Shown one piece after another: positions 1 through 8,427 of a stretch of DNA of 64,000 bases. Source of the stretch: Luteimonas kalidii (GTDB taxonomy: Bacteria; Pseudomonadota; Gammaproteobacteria; Xanthomonadales; Xanthomonadaceae). The stretch lies in NCBI RefSeq assembly GCF_029887935.1, contig NZ_JARXRO010000020.1:216582-280581 (forward strand), in the 5' to 3' direction. Each line of letters begins with the position of its first letter. Position 1 is the first letter of the stretch. A model generated the notes under the pieces. The model saw only the letters and a program-made list of their open reading frames with translations. It did no database searches and was not told the DNA's origin. Position numbers and translations under genes: made by a program.

Positions 1-450
1 ACCGTGCCGGCCGACGTGTCGTCCGGCGCCAGCCATGTGCGCCTGCGCTATGCCAGCGACGCGTCCGAGGTGCAGGCGCCGACCGGTGAAGCGGCCGATG
101 GCGAGGTGGAGGATCACGCGATCGAACTGGTGCTCGCGGTCGACCTGTCGCTGCAGAAGGTCGTGGCGCCGACGACGGCGGTCGTCGGACAGGTGGTCGA
201 GTACACGGTGACCGTCGGCAACGCCGGCCCGTTCGCCGCCGATGGCGCGCTCGTGACCGATCCTGTGGTGGCGGGCCTCGACTGCCCGGCCGCGAACGCG
301 GTCGCCTGCACCGCGAGCGGCGGCGCGCAGTGTCCCGCGTCCGCCACGCTTGGCGATCTGCAGGGCGCGGGCGTGACGGTCCCGGAACTGCCGCAGGGCG
401 GGCAACTCACCCTGCAGTACGCGTGCACCCTACTGGAGCCGATTCCCTAG
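1..450 (+). CDS. DUF11-type repeat surface protein, C-terminal fragment
   Basis: The frame is open from the first base, so the N-terminus lies outside the window; 149 codons are visible before the TAG stop. The fragment carries GEVEDH, close to the GEVEDY motif that ends repeat units in large secreted bacterial proteins. It is followed by a DUF11-like beta domain beginning DLSLQKVVAP and containing YTVTVGNAGP, the core consensus of DUF11. Several cysteines follow. Such domains form Ig-like stalks on exported proteins, so an outer-surface or secreted location is inferred. The function of the whole protein cannot be judged from this end. Confidence 0.7.
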   Translation, partial: TVPADVSSGASHVRLRYASDASEVQAPTGEAADGEVEDHAIELVLAVDLSLQKVVAPTTAVVGQVVEYTVTVGNAGPFAADGALVTDPVVAGLDCPAANAVACTASGGAQCPASATLGDLQGAGVTVPELPQGGQLTLQYACTLLEPIP

Positions 451-557
451 GCGTCCCACGCGCGCGCTGCGCCGGGTCCGGGGGATGGCTCGCCGTGTCC
501 GCTCCACGGCGGGCGCAGCGTTGGTTGCAGGCACAGGGGCCAACGGGAGTCGCGGAC

Positions 558-1367
558 ATGACGCCGACCGACCTGCAACGCCTGCTCGCCGCCGCCGGCC
601 ACTACACCGGCGCCATCGACGGGGACATCGGCCCCCGGAGCCTCGCGGCCATCGATGCCATCCTCACCGCGCACGCGGCCGAGTGCGTGTCCGATCCGTC
701 ACGATGGTCGGACAAGCGCCGGCGCATCGGCGCCGGGCAGTTGGTGCTCGCGCACGCGGGTTGCGAGCCGGGGGTCGTCGACGGCTATGCCGGCAACCAG
801 ACCACCGGTGCGCTGCTGCAGTGGAACCATCGCCAGGCCTACGGTCGCGACCTGGTGCTCGATGCCACGCGCACCGGCCCGGCGGTCGACAGCCGATTCC
901 CGAAGCAGTCCGGGTGCGTCGCCTACTACGGCGCGCCGGGTCCCGCCGTGGCGCAGCAGCTGGTGATGGTCGACCTGCCGTTCGCCATGCGCCTGGACTG
1001 GCAGCTGTCGAAGCCGGTCACGCGCGTGCAGCTGCACGCGCGCTGCGCCGAGAGTGCGCAGGCGGCGATGCGCGAGATCGGGCGCAAGTACGGCGCCGAC
1101 GAACTGCATCGCCTCGGTCTCGACCGCCACGCCGGCACCTACAACCATCGCCGCATGCGGGGCGGATCGGCGTGGTCGATGCACGCCTACGGCTGCGCCT
1201 GGGATTTCTTCGCCGGACCCAACGGCCTGACCGCGCGCTGCCCGCAGGCGCTGTTCTGCGGGCGCGAATACCGCCGGTTCTTCGACATCTGGGAAGCGCA
1301 CGGCTGGATTTCGCTCGGCCGTGCCATCGGCCGCGACTGGATGCACGTGCAGGCGGCGCGGCTGTGA
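558..1367 (+). CDS. M15-family peptidoglycan peptidase with two N-terminal binding repeats
   Basis: A 269-residue protein. Residues 203-216 hold SAWSMHAYGCAWD, the SxHxxGxAxD zinc site of M15 D,D- or L,D-carboxypeptidases (His209, Asp216). WEAHGW at 245-250 and His263 in DWMHVQ complete the usual zinc/catalytic set. Two short repeats at about 5-32 and 61-89 (each with DGxxGxx..GAL/SLAAI) look like peptidoglycan-binding modules. The ATG at 558 was chosen because GGGAG lies at 545-549; the frame is open further upstream. No signal peptide or membrane segment is seen, which is unusual for a wall enzyme and fits endolysin-like or extensin-like M15_4 members. No phage genes flank it. Confidence 0.72.
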   Translation: MTPTDLQRLLAAAGHYTGAIDGDIGPRSLAAIDAILTAHAAECVSDPSRWSDKRRRIGAGQLVLAHAGCEPGVVDGYAGNQTTGALLQWNHRQAYGRDLVLDATRTGPAVDSRFPKQSGCVAYYGAPGPAVAQQLVMVDLPFAMRLDWQLSKPVTRVQLHARCAESAQAAMREIGRKYGADELHRLGLDRHAGTYNHRRMRGGSAWSMHAYGCAWDFFAGPNGLTARCPQALFCGREYRRFFDIWEAHGWISLGRAIGRDWMHVQAARL

Positions 1368-1423
1368 CCACCGCAGCGTGATCGGATCGTCCGCGCGTCG
1401 ATCGCGCGGCGGCGCGACGCGCG

Positions 1424-2437
1424 CTACGCGTCCGCGTCCTGCGCGCGCAGCAGCACCAGCGCGAAGTCGCGCGCGGCGTCGGTCCAGGTCTCGGCGACGG
1501 CCAGTCCCGATTCGGCGGCGATCCCGCGGATGCTGGCCCCGGTGTACTTGCGGCTGATCTCCACCTCGATGCGCTCGCCGGCATCGAAGTGCACCGTCTC
1601 GCCCGCGACGTCCACCGTCTGCGCTTCGCGGCTCACGATCGCGGTCTCGATGCGTTCGCGCTCCACCGAGTACGCCGCGTGGTGTGCGAAGCGGTTGAGG
1701 TCGAAGCGGCCGTCGGCCTCGCGGTTGAGGCGCGCGAGCAGGTTGAGGGTGAACTCGGCGGTCACGCCGGCGGCGTCATTGTAGGCCGCCTCCAGGCGTT
1801 CGACCGGCTTGACCAGGTCGAAGCCGAGCAGGGCGAGGCCGTGGGTGCCCATGGTCTGGCGGATCGAGCGCAGCAGTTCCAGCGCGTCGTCGTCGTCGAA
1901 GTTGCCGAGCGTGGAGCCGGGGAAGAACACCAGGGTGCGCCGCGCCGCGCGCCGCGCCGGGGGCAGCGGCACCGGCCGGGTGAAATCCGCGCACACCGGC
2001 AGCAGCTGCAGGTGCGGGAACTGCGCGGCCAGCGCGCGGGTGCTGTCGATCAGCGCGGCCTTGGAGATCTCGACCGAGGTGTAGGCCACCGGGTCGTCGA
2101 GGGCGTCCAGCAGCTGGCGGGTCTTGATGCCGCTGCCGGTGCCCAGCTCCACCACGTGCACGTTCGGCCCCACGCGCTGCGCGATCCGCGGCGCCACCGC
2201 TTCCAGCAGCGCGGTTTCCACGCGCGTGAGGTAGTACTCCGGCTGGCGGGTGATGGCCTCGAACAGGCGCGAGCCGCGCGCGTCGTAGAAGTACTTCGAC
2301 GACAGCCGTTTCGGGCTGGCGCGCAGGCCGGCGCGCGCGTCGGCGCGCAGGTCCGCGACCGGCGGCGCGAGGTCGATCAGGGTCCAGTCATCGGAAGATG
2401 CCTGGCGCGCGGAACAGGAGCCGGAAGCGGGGGTCAT
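1424..2437 (-). CDS. egtD: L-histidine N-alpha-methyltransferase (ergothioneine)
   Basis: EgtD trimethylates histidine to hercynine with SAM, the first step of ergothioneine synthesis. The 337-residue length matches the family. VVELGTGSGIKTRQLL is the SAM-binding motif I, preceded by the family signature SSKYFYDARGSRLFEAIT and YYLTRVE. The start at 2437 overlaps the stop of egtB by four bases (ATGA), so the two are translationally coupled. The same frame stays open upstream across egtB, but that part is a shadow. Neither egtC nor egtE is nearby, as is common outside actinobacteria. Cytoplasmic. Confidence 0.92.
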   Translation of the reverse strand: MTPASGSCSARQASSDDWTLIDLAPPVADLRADARAGLRASPKRLSSKYFYDARGSRLFEAITRQPEYYLTRVETALLEAVAPRIAQRVGPNVHVVELGTGSGIKTRQLLDALDDPVAYTSVEISKAALIDSTRALAAQFPHLQLLPVCADFTRPVPLPPARRAARRTLVFFPGSTLGNFDDDDALELLRSIRQTMGTHGLALLGFDLVKPVERLEAAYNDAAGVTAEFTLNLLARLNREADGRFDLNRFAHHAAYSVERERIETAIVSREAQTVDVAGETVHFDAGERIEVEISRKYTGASIRGIAAESGLAVAETWTDAARDFALVLLRAQDADA

Positions 2438-3726
2438 GCGGGATCCTTGGCCAGGCGCAGGCCGGCGAACTGCCACTGTGCCGAAGGCGGGAAGAAGTTG
2501 CGGTAGGTGGCGCGCACGTGGCTGGCGGGGGTGGCGCAGCTGCCGCCGCGCAACACCTGCTGGCTGCACATGAACTTGCCGTTGTATTCGCCCAGCGAGC
2601 CGGGCATCGGACGGAAGCCCGGGTAAGCGCCGTAGGCGCTGGAGGTCCACTCCCAGACGTCGCCGAACAGCTGGCGCAGGCCCTTGCCGGCGCTGCCGCG
2701 CGGGTGCAGGTGGCCGTGGTCGGCGAAGTTGCCGCGCACCGGCTGGCCGGCGGCGGCGCGCTCCCACTCGAACTCGGTCGGCAGGCGTGCGCCGGCCCAG
2801 CGGGCGTAGGCGTCGGCCTCGTAGTAGCTCAGGTGCACCACGGGCGCGTCGGGATCGATCGGCTGCGCGCCGGCGAGGGTGAAGTGGTGGGCATCGTCGA
2901 GCCAGTAGAGCGGCCGCGCGCGTTGTCCGGCCTGCACCCAGGCCCAGCCTTCGGACAGCCAGTGCGCGTGCGTGCGGTAGCCGCCGTCCTCGATGAAGCG
3001 CCGGTACTCGCCCGCCGTCACCGGCCGCGATGCGAGCGCGAACGCGGCGGTCAGCACGCGATGGCGCGGACTTTCCAGGTCGAACGCGAACGCGTCGCTG
3101 GCCGGCCATGCGGGCGCGCCGATCTCGACCACCGCTTCGTCGAACCCGATCCACTCCAGCGGCCCGGCCGACGCCGCCGCCGGCGCGTGCACGTGGTAGG
3201 CCGGCAGCAGCGGATTGAGCGAGAACGCGTGCTTGAGGTCGGTGAGGAGCAGTTCCTGGTGCTGCTGCTCGTGCTGCAGGCCCAGCTCGACAATGCGCAG
3301 GCCGTCGCGGTCGAACGTGTCGCGCGCGAGGGCGTCGCCCAGGCGGGCGTCGATCGCGGCGCGATAGCCGAGCACCTCGTCCAGCGACGGACGCGTGAGC
3401 AGCCCGCGCTGCGGACGCGGGTGCCGCGGTCCGACGCTCTCGTAGTAGCTGTTGAACAGCGCGTCCCACTCCGGGTGCGGCGAACGCGCGCCGGCCAGCG
3501 GCTGCAGCACGAAGCGGTCGAAGAACCAGGTGGTGTGCGCCAGGTGCCACTTCGCCGGACTGGCGTCGGGCATGCTCTGGACCGCCGCGTCTTCGGCCGA
3601 CAGCGGCGCCGCCAGCGCCAGCGTCTGCCGGCGCACGGCGTGGAAGCGTTCGGCCAGGCTGCACGTGCCGGCGCTTGCCTCGGGCGCATCGGCGGGCGCG
3701 CTGCGCGCGATCGCATCCTGGTCCAT
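2434..3726 (-). CDS. egtB: Ergothioneine synthesis sulfoxide synthase EgtB
   Basis: EgtB is a non-haem iron enzyme that joins hercynine to a thiol donor with oxygen. The 430 residues comprise an N-terminal DinB-like four-helix domain and a C-terminal FGE-sulfatase (C-type-lectin-like) domain with GDVWEWTSSAYGAYPGF and LRGGSCATP. The expected iron ligands are His64 in LAHTTWF and His152/His156 in QHEQQHQE. The start at 3726 is supported by GAGGAG about six bases upstream; a longer frame to 3819 lacks this. It is the first gene of the egtB-egtD operon and likely contributes to oxidative-stress protection. The donor thiol cannot be told from sequence, and egtC is absent locally. Confidence 0.93.
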   Translation of the reverse strand: MDQDAIARSAPADAPEASAGTCSLAERFHAVRRQTLALAAPLSAEDAAVQSMPDASPAKWHLAHTTWFFDRFVLQPLAGARSPHPEWDALFNSYYESVGPRHPRPQRGLLTRPSLDEVLGYRAAIDARLGDALARDTFDRDGLRIVELGLQHEQQHQELLLTDLKHAFSLNPLLPAYHVHAPAAASAGPLEWIGFDEAVVEIGAPAWPASDAFAFDLESPRHRVLTAAFALASRPVTAGEYRRFIEDGGYRTHAHWLSEGWAWVQAGQRARPLYWLDDAHHFTLAGAQPIDPDAPVVHLSYYEADAYARWAGARLPTEFEWERAAAGQPVRGNFADHGHLHPRGSAGKGLRQLFGDVWEWTSSAYGAYPGFRPMPGSLGEYNGKFMCSQQVLRGGSCATPASHVRATYRNFFPPSAQWQFAGLRLAKDPA

Positions 3727-4079
3727 CGGCGGTCTCCTCGGGTGTCGTCGCGACGCGGCACGCAGCGGCCGGCGCGGGGAATCGCCACGCTGCCACGGAC
3801 GCTGCATCCGCGGCGTCACGATTCGACCGCATCGGGGCGCCGCCAGGCGTGCGCATCGCCCCGGTGTGGTGCGCGCGGAGTTGCAAGCGTGCCACCAGCC
3901 CGTGGTGATTCCGTTAATTCCGGAGTCTTTCGCGGCGTCCGACCCCGGGTGGCTCAGGGCCCGGACTCGCGATGCGTTCCCCTACACCCCCAACGCACAT
4001 GTGGATGAGTGTCTCTGCGGCGGCCTCCTTGCGGGAGCGCCGTGACCAGCGCACGGCGCCCCGTCCCGGCGGCGTGGGC
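3727..4079. other. Intergenic region upstream of egtB
   Basis: This 353-base stretch lies between the start of egtB and the end of the TetR gene, both on the minus strand. It should hold the egtB promoter. I see no convincing coding frame, RNA gene or repeat in it. The 3905-3940 part is locally AT-richer (GTTAATTCCGGAGTC) and is the best place to look for the promoter. Confidence 0.4.
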
Positions 4080-4694
4080 TCAGCCGTAGTGGGCGAGGAA
4101 CATCGACACCGCGGAGTCGGCCACGGTGTCTGCCTGCTCGGCGTCCAGCGCGGGCTGGCCCATGGCCACCTGGGGCCAGAACGCGAACCCTTTGACCAGC
4201 GCTTCGAGCTGCATCGCCGCGAAGCCCGGGTCCCCGGTGTTCAGCCGCCCGTCCGCGGCGGCGGCGCGTACCCAGGCGGTCATGGCGTGCTCGCGCTGGC
4301 CGAGCAGGTCGACCAGCTGGCGGGCGAGATCGGGCGAATGCAGGCTGGCGACGATGGCCACCCGGGCGAGGTCGGCGAAATCGGGGTCGTGCAGCAGGCG
4401 CAGCTTGTGCCGCACCAGTTCGAGCAGCTGCGGGCGCAGCGGGCGATCGGCGCGATAGGGCGTGGCGTGCTCGTCGCCGCCGCGCGCCATCAGCGCGTCG
4501 ACGATGTGCAGGAACAGGGCGTCCTTGCTCGGGAAGTGGTTGTAGATGGTGCGCTTGGACACGCCGGCGCTGGCGGCGATGCGATCCATGCTCGTGGCCT
4601 CGAACCCGGCGCCGCGGAACTCCGCGACTGCGGCCTCGACGATCGCCGCGCGCTTGCGGTCGGTCAGGCGGGCAGGGGTACCGGGAACGGTCAT
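4080..4694 (-). CDS. TetR/AcrR-family transcriptional repressor
   Basis: A 204-residue regulator. Residues 10-60 form the TetR helix-turn-helix, including AAVAEFRGAGFEATSMDRIA and GVSKRTIYNHFPSKDALF. The rest is the ligand-binding helical domain and resembles the AefR-like C-terminal type. It is transcribed away from the metallo-hydrolase gene at 4771. The 76-base gap between them holds a 22-base inverted repeat suited to a TetR dimer pair, so it probably represses both itself and its neighbour. The ligand is unknown. Confidence 0.9.
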   Translation of the reverse strand: MTVPGTPARLTDRKRAAIVEAAVAEFRGAGFEATSMDRIAASAGVSKRTIYNHFPSKDALFLHIVDALMARGGDEHATPYRADRPLRPQLLELVRHKLRLLHDPDFADLARVAIVASLHSPDLARQLVDLLGQREHAMTAWVRAAAADGRLNTGDPGFAAMQLEALVKGFAFWPQVAMGQPALDAEQADTVADSAVSMFLAHYG

Positions 4695-4735
4695 CGGGAA
4701 AGTTTACACCGGAGGGTTTACTTTTCCCGGTATCT

Positions 4736-4757
4736 AACTACACTGCACAGTGTAGTT
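4736..4757. promoter_or_regulatory. Putative TetR operator (10-base perfect inverted repeat)
   Basis: AACTACACTG at 4736-4745 and CAGTGTAGTT at 4748-4757 are exact reverse complements around a CA centre. The site sits in the divergent gap between the TetR gene and the metallo-hydrolase gene, 13 bases before the ATG at 4771. A GTTTAC repeat occurs at 4702-4707 and 4716-4721, where promoter elements are expected. Operator function is inferred from position and symmetry. Confidence 0.75.
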
Positions 4758-4770
4758 TCCGGATCCCGCC

Positions 4771-5901
4771 ATGCCCGTTCCCCGCCGCTCCGCCCGTCCC
4801 CTCCGGCTACTGGCCGCCCTGATCCTCACCCTTGGAGCCTTGTCCGTGACTGCCTGCACCCTGTCCCTCGTCCGCACCAGCCGACCGTTGGCGGACTATC
4901 CCGCGTCGCCGCAGTCGGTCGACGGCAAATTCGCCAACCCGGTGCCGCGCCCGCCCATGAGCCTGGGCAGGATGGTCGCCCTGTTCTTCGAGGTGACGTT
5001 CCGCAAGCCCGCCGATACCGTGCCGGCCACGCCGCCGGTGGTGCTGCCGCTGACCCGCGAGGCGCTCGCGGCGGCGCCCGATCGCAGTCTGTTCCGGCTC
5101 GGGCATTCGACCCTGCTGATCAAGCTGCGCGGCGGGTTCTGGATCACCGATCCGGTGTTCGCCGAGCGCGCATCGCCGTTCGCCTGGGCCGGGCCGAAAC
5201 GCTTCCACGCGCCGCCGATCGCGCTCGAGGACCTGCCGCCCCTGCGCGGCGTGCTGCTCTCGCACGACCACTACGACCATCTCGACCGCGACGCGGTGCT
5301 GGCGCTGGCCGCCAGGGCCGAGGTGTTCCTGGCGCCGCTGGGTGTCGGCGACCGCCTGGTCGCCTGGGGCGTGCCGGCCGCGCAGGTGCGCCAGTTCGAC
5401 TGGTGGCAGGAGACCGAACTCGACGGCCTGCGCATCGTCGCCACGCCCGCGCAGCATTTTTCCGGCCGCGGCCTGTTCGATGGCGACCGCACGCTGTGGA
5501 CCTCGTGGGTGCTGATCGATCCCCCCGCGCATGCCGACGACGCCGGCCTGCGCCTGTTCTTCAGCGGCGACACCGGCTATTTCGACGGCTTCCGCGAGAT
5601 CGGCCGCCGCTTCGGCCCCTTCGACGTCACCCTGGTGGAAACCGGCGCCTACGACCGCCGCTGGGCCTCCGTGCACATGCTGCCCGAGCAGACGGTGCAG
5701 GCGCATGCCGACCTGCGCGGAGGCGTGCTGCTGCCGATCCACAACGGCACCTTCGACCTGGCCCTGCACGCGTGGACCGACCCCTTCGAGCGGGTGACCG
5801 CACTCGCGGCCGAGCGCGGCATCGTGCTGGCCACGCCGCGCATGGGCGAGCGCGTCGACCTGGCATCGCCCCAGCCGACGACGGCCTGGTGGCGCGACTG
5901 A
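4771..5901 (+). CDS. MBL-fold metallo-hydrolase lipoprotein (NAPE-PLD-like)
   Basis: A 376-residue metallo-beta-lactamase-fold hydrolase. The N-terminus has a charged stretch, a hydrophobic segment and a lipobox LSVTAC with Cys29, so it is probably a lipoprotein. SHDHYDHLD at 164-172 is the HxHxDH metal motif. His229, Asp267 in FSGDTGYFD and His324 in LPIHNGTFD complete a binuclear zinc site. This arrangement resembles the NAPE-phospholipase D/UlaG-like branch, which acts on phosphodiesters or lactones; the substrate here is unknown. The gene is divergent from the TetR repressor and its start lies just after the palindromic operator, so induction by a TetR ligand is likely. Confidence 0.85.
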   Translation: MPVPRRSARPLRLLAALILTLGALSVTACTLSLVRTSRPLADYPASPQSVDGKFANPVPRPPMSLGRMVALFFEVTFRKPADTVPATPPVVLPLTREALAAAPDRSLFRLGHSTLLIKLRGGFWITDPVFAERASPFAWAGPKRFHAPPIALEDLPPLRGVLLSHDHYDHLDRDAVLALAARAEVFLAPLGVGDRLVAWGVPAAQVRQFDWWQETELDGLRIVATPAQHFSGRGLFDGDRTLWTSWVLIDPPAHADDAGLRLFFSGDTGYFDGFREIGRRFGPFDVTLVETGAYDRRWASVHMLPEQTVQAHADLRGGVLLPIHNGTFDLALHAWTDPFERVTALAAERGIVLATPRMGERVDLASPQPTTAWWRD

Positions 5902-6128
5902 GGCGAGCGGCCGGCTCGCGCCGCGGGGATCGCCTGTCGACGTCCACAGCGGGATGGTGCCTGCCGTTCGCGGTGCGCGAGGATGCAACGTCTGGCGCGA
6001 GCCTGCGTTCGCGCACGCGTGAACCTCGAGACCGGTGAGTTGGCGAGGGACGCGACGTCACGTCGCTTCGCATCCGCTTCACCGCCGCGATGCGAGGTTC
6101 TTCGCACCTCCTCTCCGGGACCCCCGCC

Positions 6129-6536
6129 ATGCCACGCGGAGACAAGTCCAGCTACACCGACAGGCAGAAGCGCCAGGCCGAGCACATCGAGGACAGCGAG
6201 AAGTCGCGTGGCCGTTCCGGCGAAGCCGCCGAGCGCATCGCCTGGGCCACGGTCAACAAGCAGGACGGCGGCGGCAAGAAGAAAGCGGCGAAAAAGGGTG
6301 GCAGCTCGAGCGGGAAGACCGCGAAGAAGGCGACGAAGAAGGCCACGAAGAAGGCCGCGAAGAAGTCCGCCAGCACGGCGCCGCGGAAGAAGACGGCGAA
6401 GAAGGCCGCGAAGACGTCCACCGGCAGGAAGAAGTCCGCTTCTTCCACGCGCAAGTCGTCCGGCGCACCGACGAAGCAGGCGGCCCGCAAGGGCGGACGC
6501 GCGACCGCGCGCAAGCGCGCCAACACCGACGGTTGA
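6129..6536 (+). CDS. Histone H1-like Lys/Ala-rich basic protein
   Basis: A 135-residue protein. The first 50 residues (MPRGDKSSYTDRQKRQAE, then SGEAAERIAWATVNKQ) match a conserved proteobacterial family often labelled plasmid stabilisation protein. The remainder is very basic and low-complexity, with repeated KKA, KKAT and AKK blocks and GGS patches like eukaryotic histone H1 tails or the AlgP family. DNA or RNA binding is therefore inferred. No transmembrane segment is present. I chose the ATG at 6129 because it begins the conserved N-terminus; an in-frame ATG at 6090 would add 13 unremarkable residues. Repeat number in the tail probably varies between strains. Confidence 0.7.
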   Translation: MPRGDKSSYTDRQKRQAEHIEDSEKSRGRSGEAAERIAWATVNKQDGGGKKKAAKKGGSSSGKTAKKATKKATKKAAKKSASTAPRKKTAKKAAKTSTGRKKSASSTRKSSGAPTKQAARKGGRATARKRANTDG

Positions 6537-6624
6537 GAATGTCCCCTCGAACGGGATGGCGGTGCGAACAGCCGGTCGCGGCCCTGCCGTGCGAGGATCC
6601 TCCACCCACCAGCCAGGGGAATGC

Positions 6625-7305
6625 ATGAAGACTCCCGCGAACGCGCAGACCTTGTTCCTTTCACGCCTGCCCCGGGCATCCGCTGCGATCCTGATCGCCG
6701 GTGTGCTGGCGTCCGGTTGTGCGGATCGGCAGGCCGATCCGTCGGCCCCGCCGGCCGGCTCCGACGCGACGGCGGCGGCAGACCCGTCCGCCCCGTCTCC
6801 TGCGTCGGGACCGCAGCCGGCGACGACGCCGGCGACGACGCCTCCCGATGCCGGTCCTGCGGCGGCAACGACGCCGCCCGACGCCGATCCTGCACCGGCC
6901 ACTGCAGGCGACACCCAGGGCGGCGATGGCTCGGCCATCGAGCTGGACCCGCTCGTCGCCGCCGACCTGGAGCAGCCGGGGCTGACGGGCGAACTGGCCT
7001 GCAGCTTCGCACCGGAAGCGGGCGCCGCGCCGATGCTGTATGCGATGGGTGTCGTCGCATCCGACACCCCGGCGACGGGCATCGTCAAGGTGGCCGGCCA
7101 TGTCGAAGGCCTGCGCTCGCCGGGTGGCTTCAGCGGCATGCTCGACGACCCCACGTTCACCGGCCGGGGCACGACGATCCGCATCGCTGCGACCGGCCCG
7201 GCCGCGGGCGGCGGCGAGTCGCCACCGCGTCCGGCGACGCTCACCTACCTGCGCGCCGACGGCGCCAGCCGGACGTTCGAAGGATGGTGGCAGTGCGGCC
7301 CCTGA
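6625..7305 (+). CDS. Putative lipoprotein of unknown function
   Basis: A 226-residue protein. The first 32 residues are a lipoprotein signal peptide ending in LASGC. Residues 33-95 are a low-complexity Pro/Ala/Thr/Asp linker with repeats such as ATTPATTPPDAG, typical of a flexible tether. The C-terminal domain (from about 110) is compact, with single cysteines in ELACSF and WWQCGP that may form a disulfide. I do not recognise this domain. The start at 6625 follows GGGGA at 6616-6620. Confidence 0.6.
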   Translation: MKTPANAQTLFLSRLPRASAAILIAGVLASGCADRQADPSAPPAGSDATAAADPSAPSPASGPQPATTPATTPPDAGPAAATTPPDADPAPATAGDTQGGDGSAIELDPLVAADLEQPGLTGELACSFAPEAGAAPMLYAMGVVASDTPATGIVKVAGHVEGLRSPGGFSGMLDDPTFTGRGTTIRIAATGPAAGGGESPPRPATLTYLRADGASRTFEGWWQCGP

Positions 7306-7484
7306 GCCGCATGGCCCGTCTTCCTATCCGCATCGGGACCGCTCCCGGCCCCCAGGCGGCGTAGTGCGTGCCGATCGCGCGCGGCCCGGCCCGTCCGGGC
7401 ACCGTCAGCCTGCCTCGGTCTGTTGACCTCAACCAATGTCGAGGCTCTAGCCTCGGCAGCCTGTCCCGATGCCCTGGCGATGCC

Positions 7485-8312
7485 ATGCCGCAGCCGCTGA
7501 AGAACCTCCACGCCTACCTCGCCCGCCTGGGCTTCGCCGCACCACCGGCGCCGACCCTGTCGACACTGCGCGCACTGCAGCCGGCGCATACGGCCGCGTT
7601 CCCCTTCGAAACCATCGATACCCTGCTGCGCAGGCCGGTGCCCGTCGACCTGCCCACGCTGGAGCGCAAGCTGCTCCACGCCGGACGCGGCGGCTACTGC
7701 TTCGAACTCAACCGCCTGTTCCTGGCGCTGCTGCAGCGGCTGGGCTTCGACGCCCGCGCGCTGGCCGCGCGCGTGATCGAAGGCGATGCTCCGCTGGCGC
7801 GCACCCACCTGACGCTGGCGGTGAGGATCGATGGCGTGACGTGGCTCTCCGACGTGGGGTTCGGCGGCATGGTGCCCACCGCTCCGCTGCGGCTCGACAC
7901 GGATGCGGTGCAAGCCACGCCGCACGAACCCTGTCGCCTGGTCGCGACCGACGGCGGCTACCTGCTGCGCGCGCGGGTGCGCGATGCCTGGCGCGACCTG
8001 TACACCTTCGACCTGCAGCCCCAGCTCGACATCGATCTTGAGATGGGCAGCTGGTACGTCTCCACCCATCCGGGCTCGCCGTTCCTGGGCGAACTGCGGG
8101 TGGCCCGCACCGGCGAGGGATGGCGCAAGGCGCTGCGCAACGGCAGTTTCGCCGTGCATCGCCTCGGGGCGGCGAGCGAGCGTCGTGAGCTCGAGGATGC
8201 CGATGCGGTGCTCCGGGTACTGCGCGACGAGTTCGGCCTGCGCCCGCCGTCGGGCGTGGGTCTGCGCGATGCGCTCCAGGCACGCCTGGCGGCCACCACC
8301 GCAGCACCCTAG
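7485..8312 (+). CDS. Arylamine N-acetyltransferase
   Basis: Transfers acetyl from acetyl-CoA to arylamines, hydrazines or similar substrates by a ping-pong mechanism. The 275 residues match the NAT family length. The Cys-His-Asp triad is visible: Cys72 in RGGYCFELN, His108 in THLTL and Asp123 in SDVGFGG. AAFPFETID near 37-45 is another family signature. The ATG at 7485 places MPQPLKNLHAYLARLGF at the N-terminus as in homologues; the longer frame from 7368 adds residues not typical of the family. Soluble cytoplasmic enzyme. It is isolated between genes of other function, so its natural substrate is not indicated by context. Confidence 0.9.
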   Translation: MPQPLKNLHAYLARLGFAAPPAPTLSTLRALQPAHTAAFPFETIDTLLRRPVPVDLPTLERKLLHAGRGGYCFELNRLFLALLQRLGFDARALAARVIEGDAPLARTHLTLAVRIDGVTWLSDVGFGGMVPTAPLRLDTDAVQATPHEPCRLVATDGGYLLRARVRDAWRDLYTFDLQPQLDIDLEMGSWYVSTHPGSPFLGELRVARTGEGWRKALRNGSFAVHRLGAASERRELEDADAVLRVLRDEFGLRPPSGVGLRDALQARLAATTAAP

Positions 8313-8427
8313 CTCCGGGCCACCGGCTCCGCGAGCGACGTTCACGGAGGCCGGATTCCGGCAAGGAGTTCGCTCGCGTCGTCGGCCGACGGGCCGCCGC
8401 ACCGCGCGGCTGCCGTTGCAGGGACTG

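Noticed and set aside
1424..3895. A single 823-codon frame that could be read as an EgtB-EgtD fusion
   Set aside because: The upstream half is out of frame with real EgtB. EgtB is complete in its own frame with its own Shine-Dalgarno, and the two genes overlap by ATGA.
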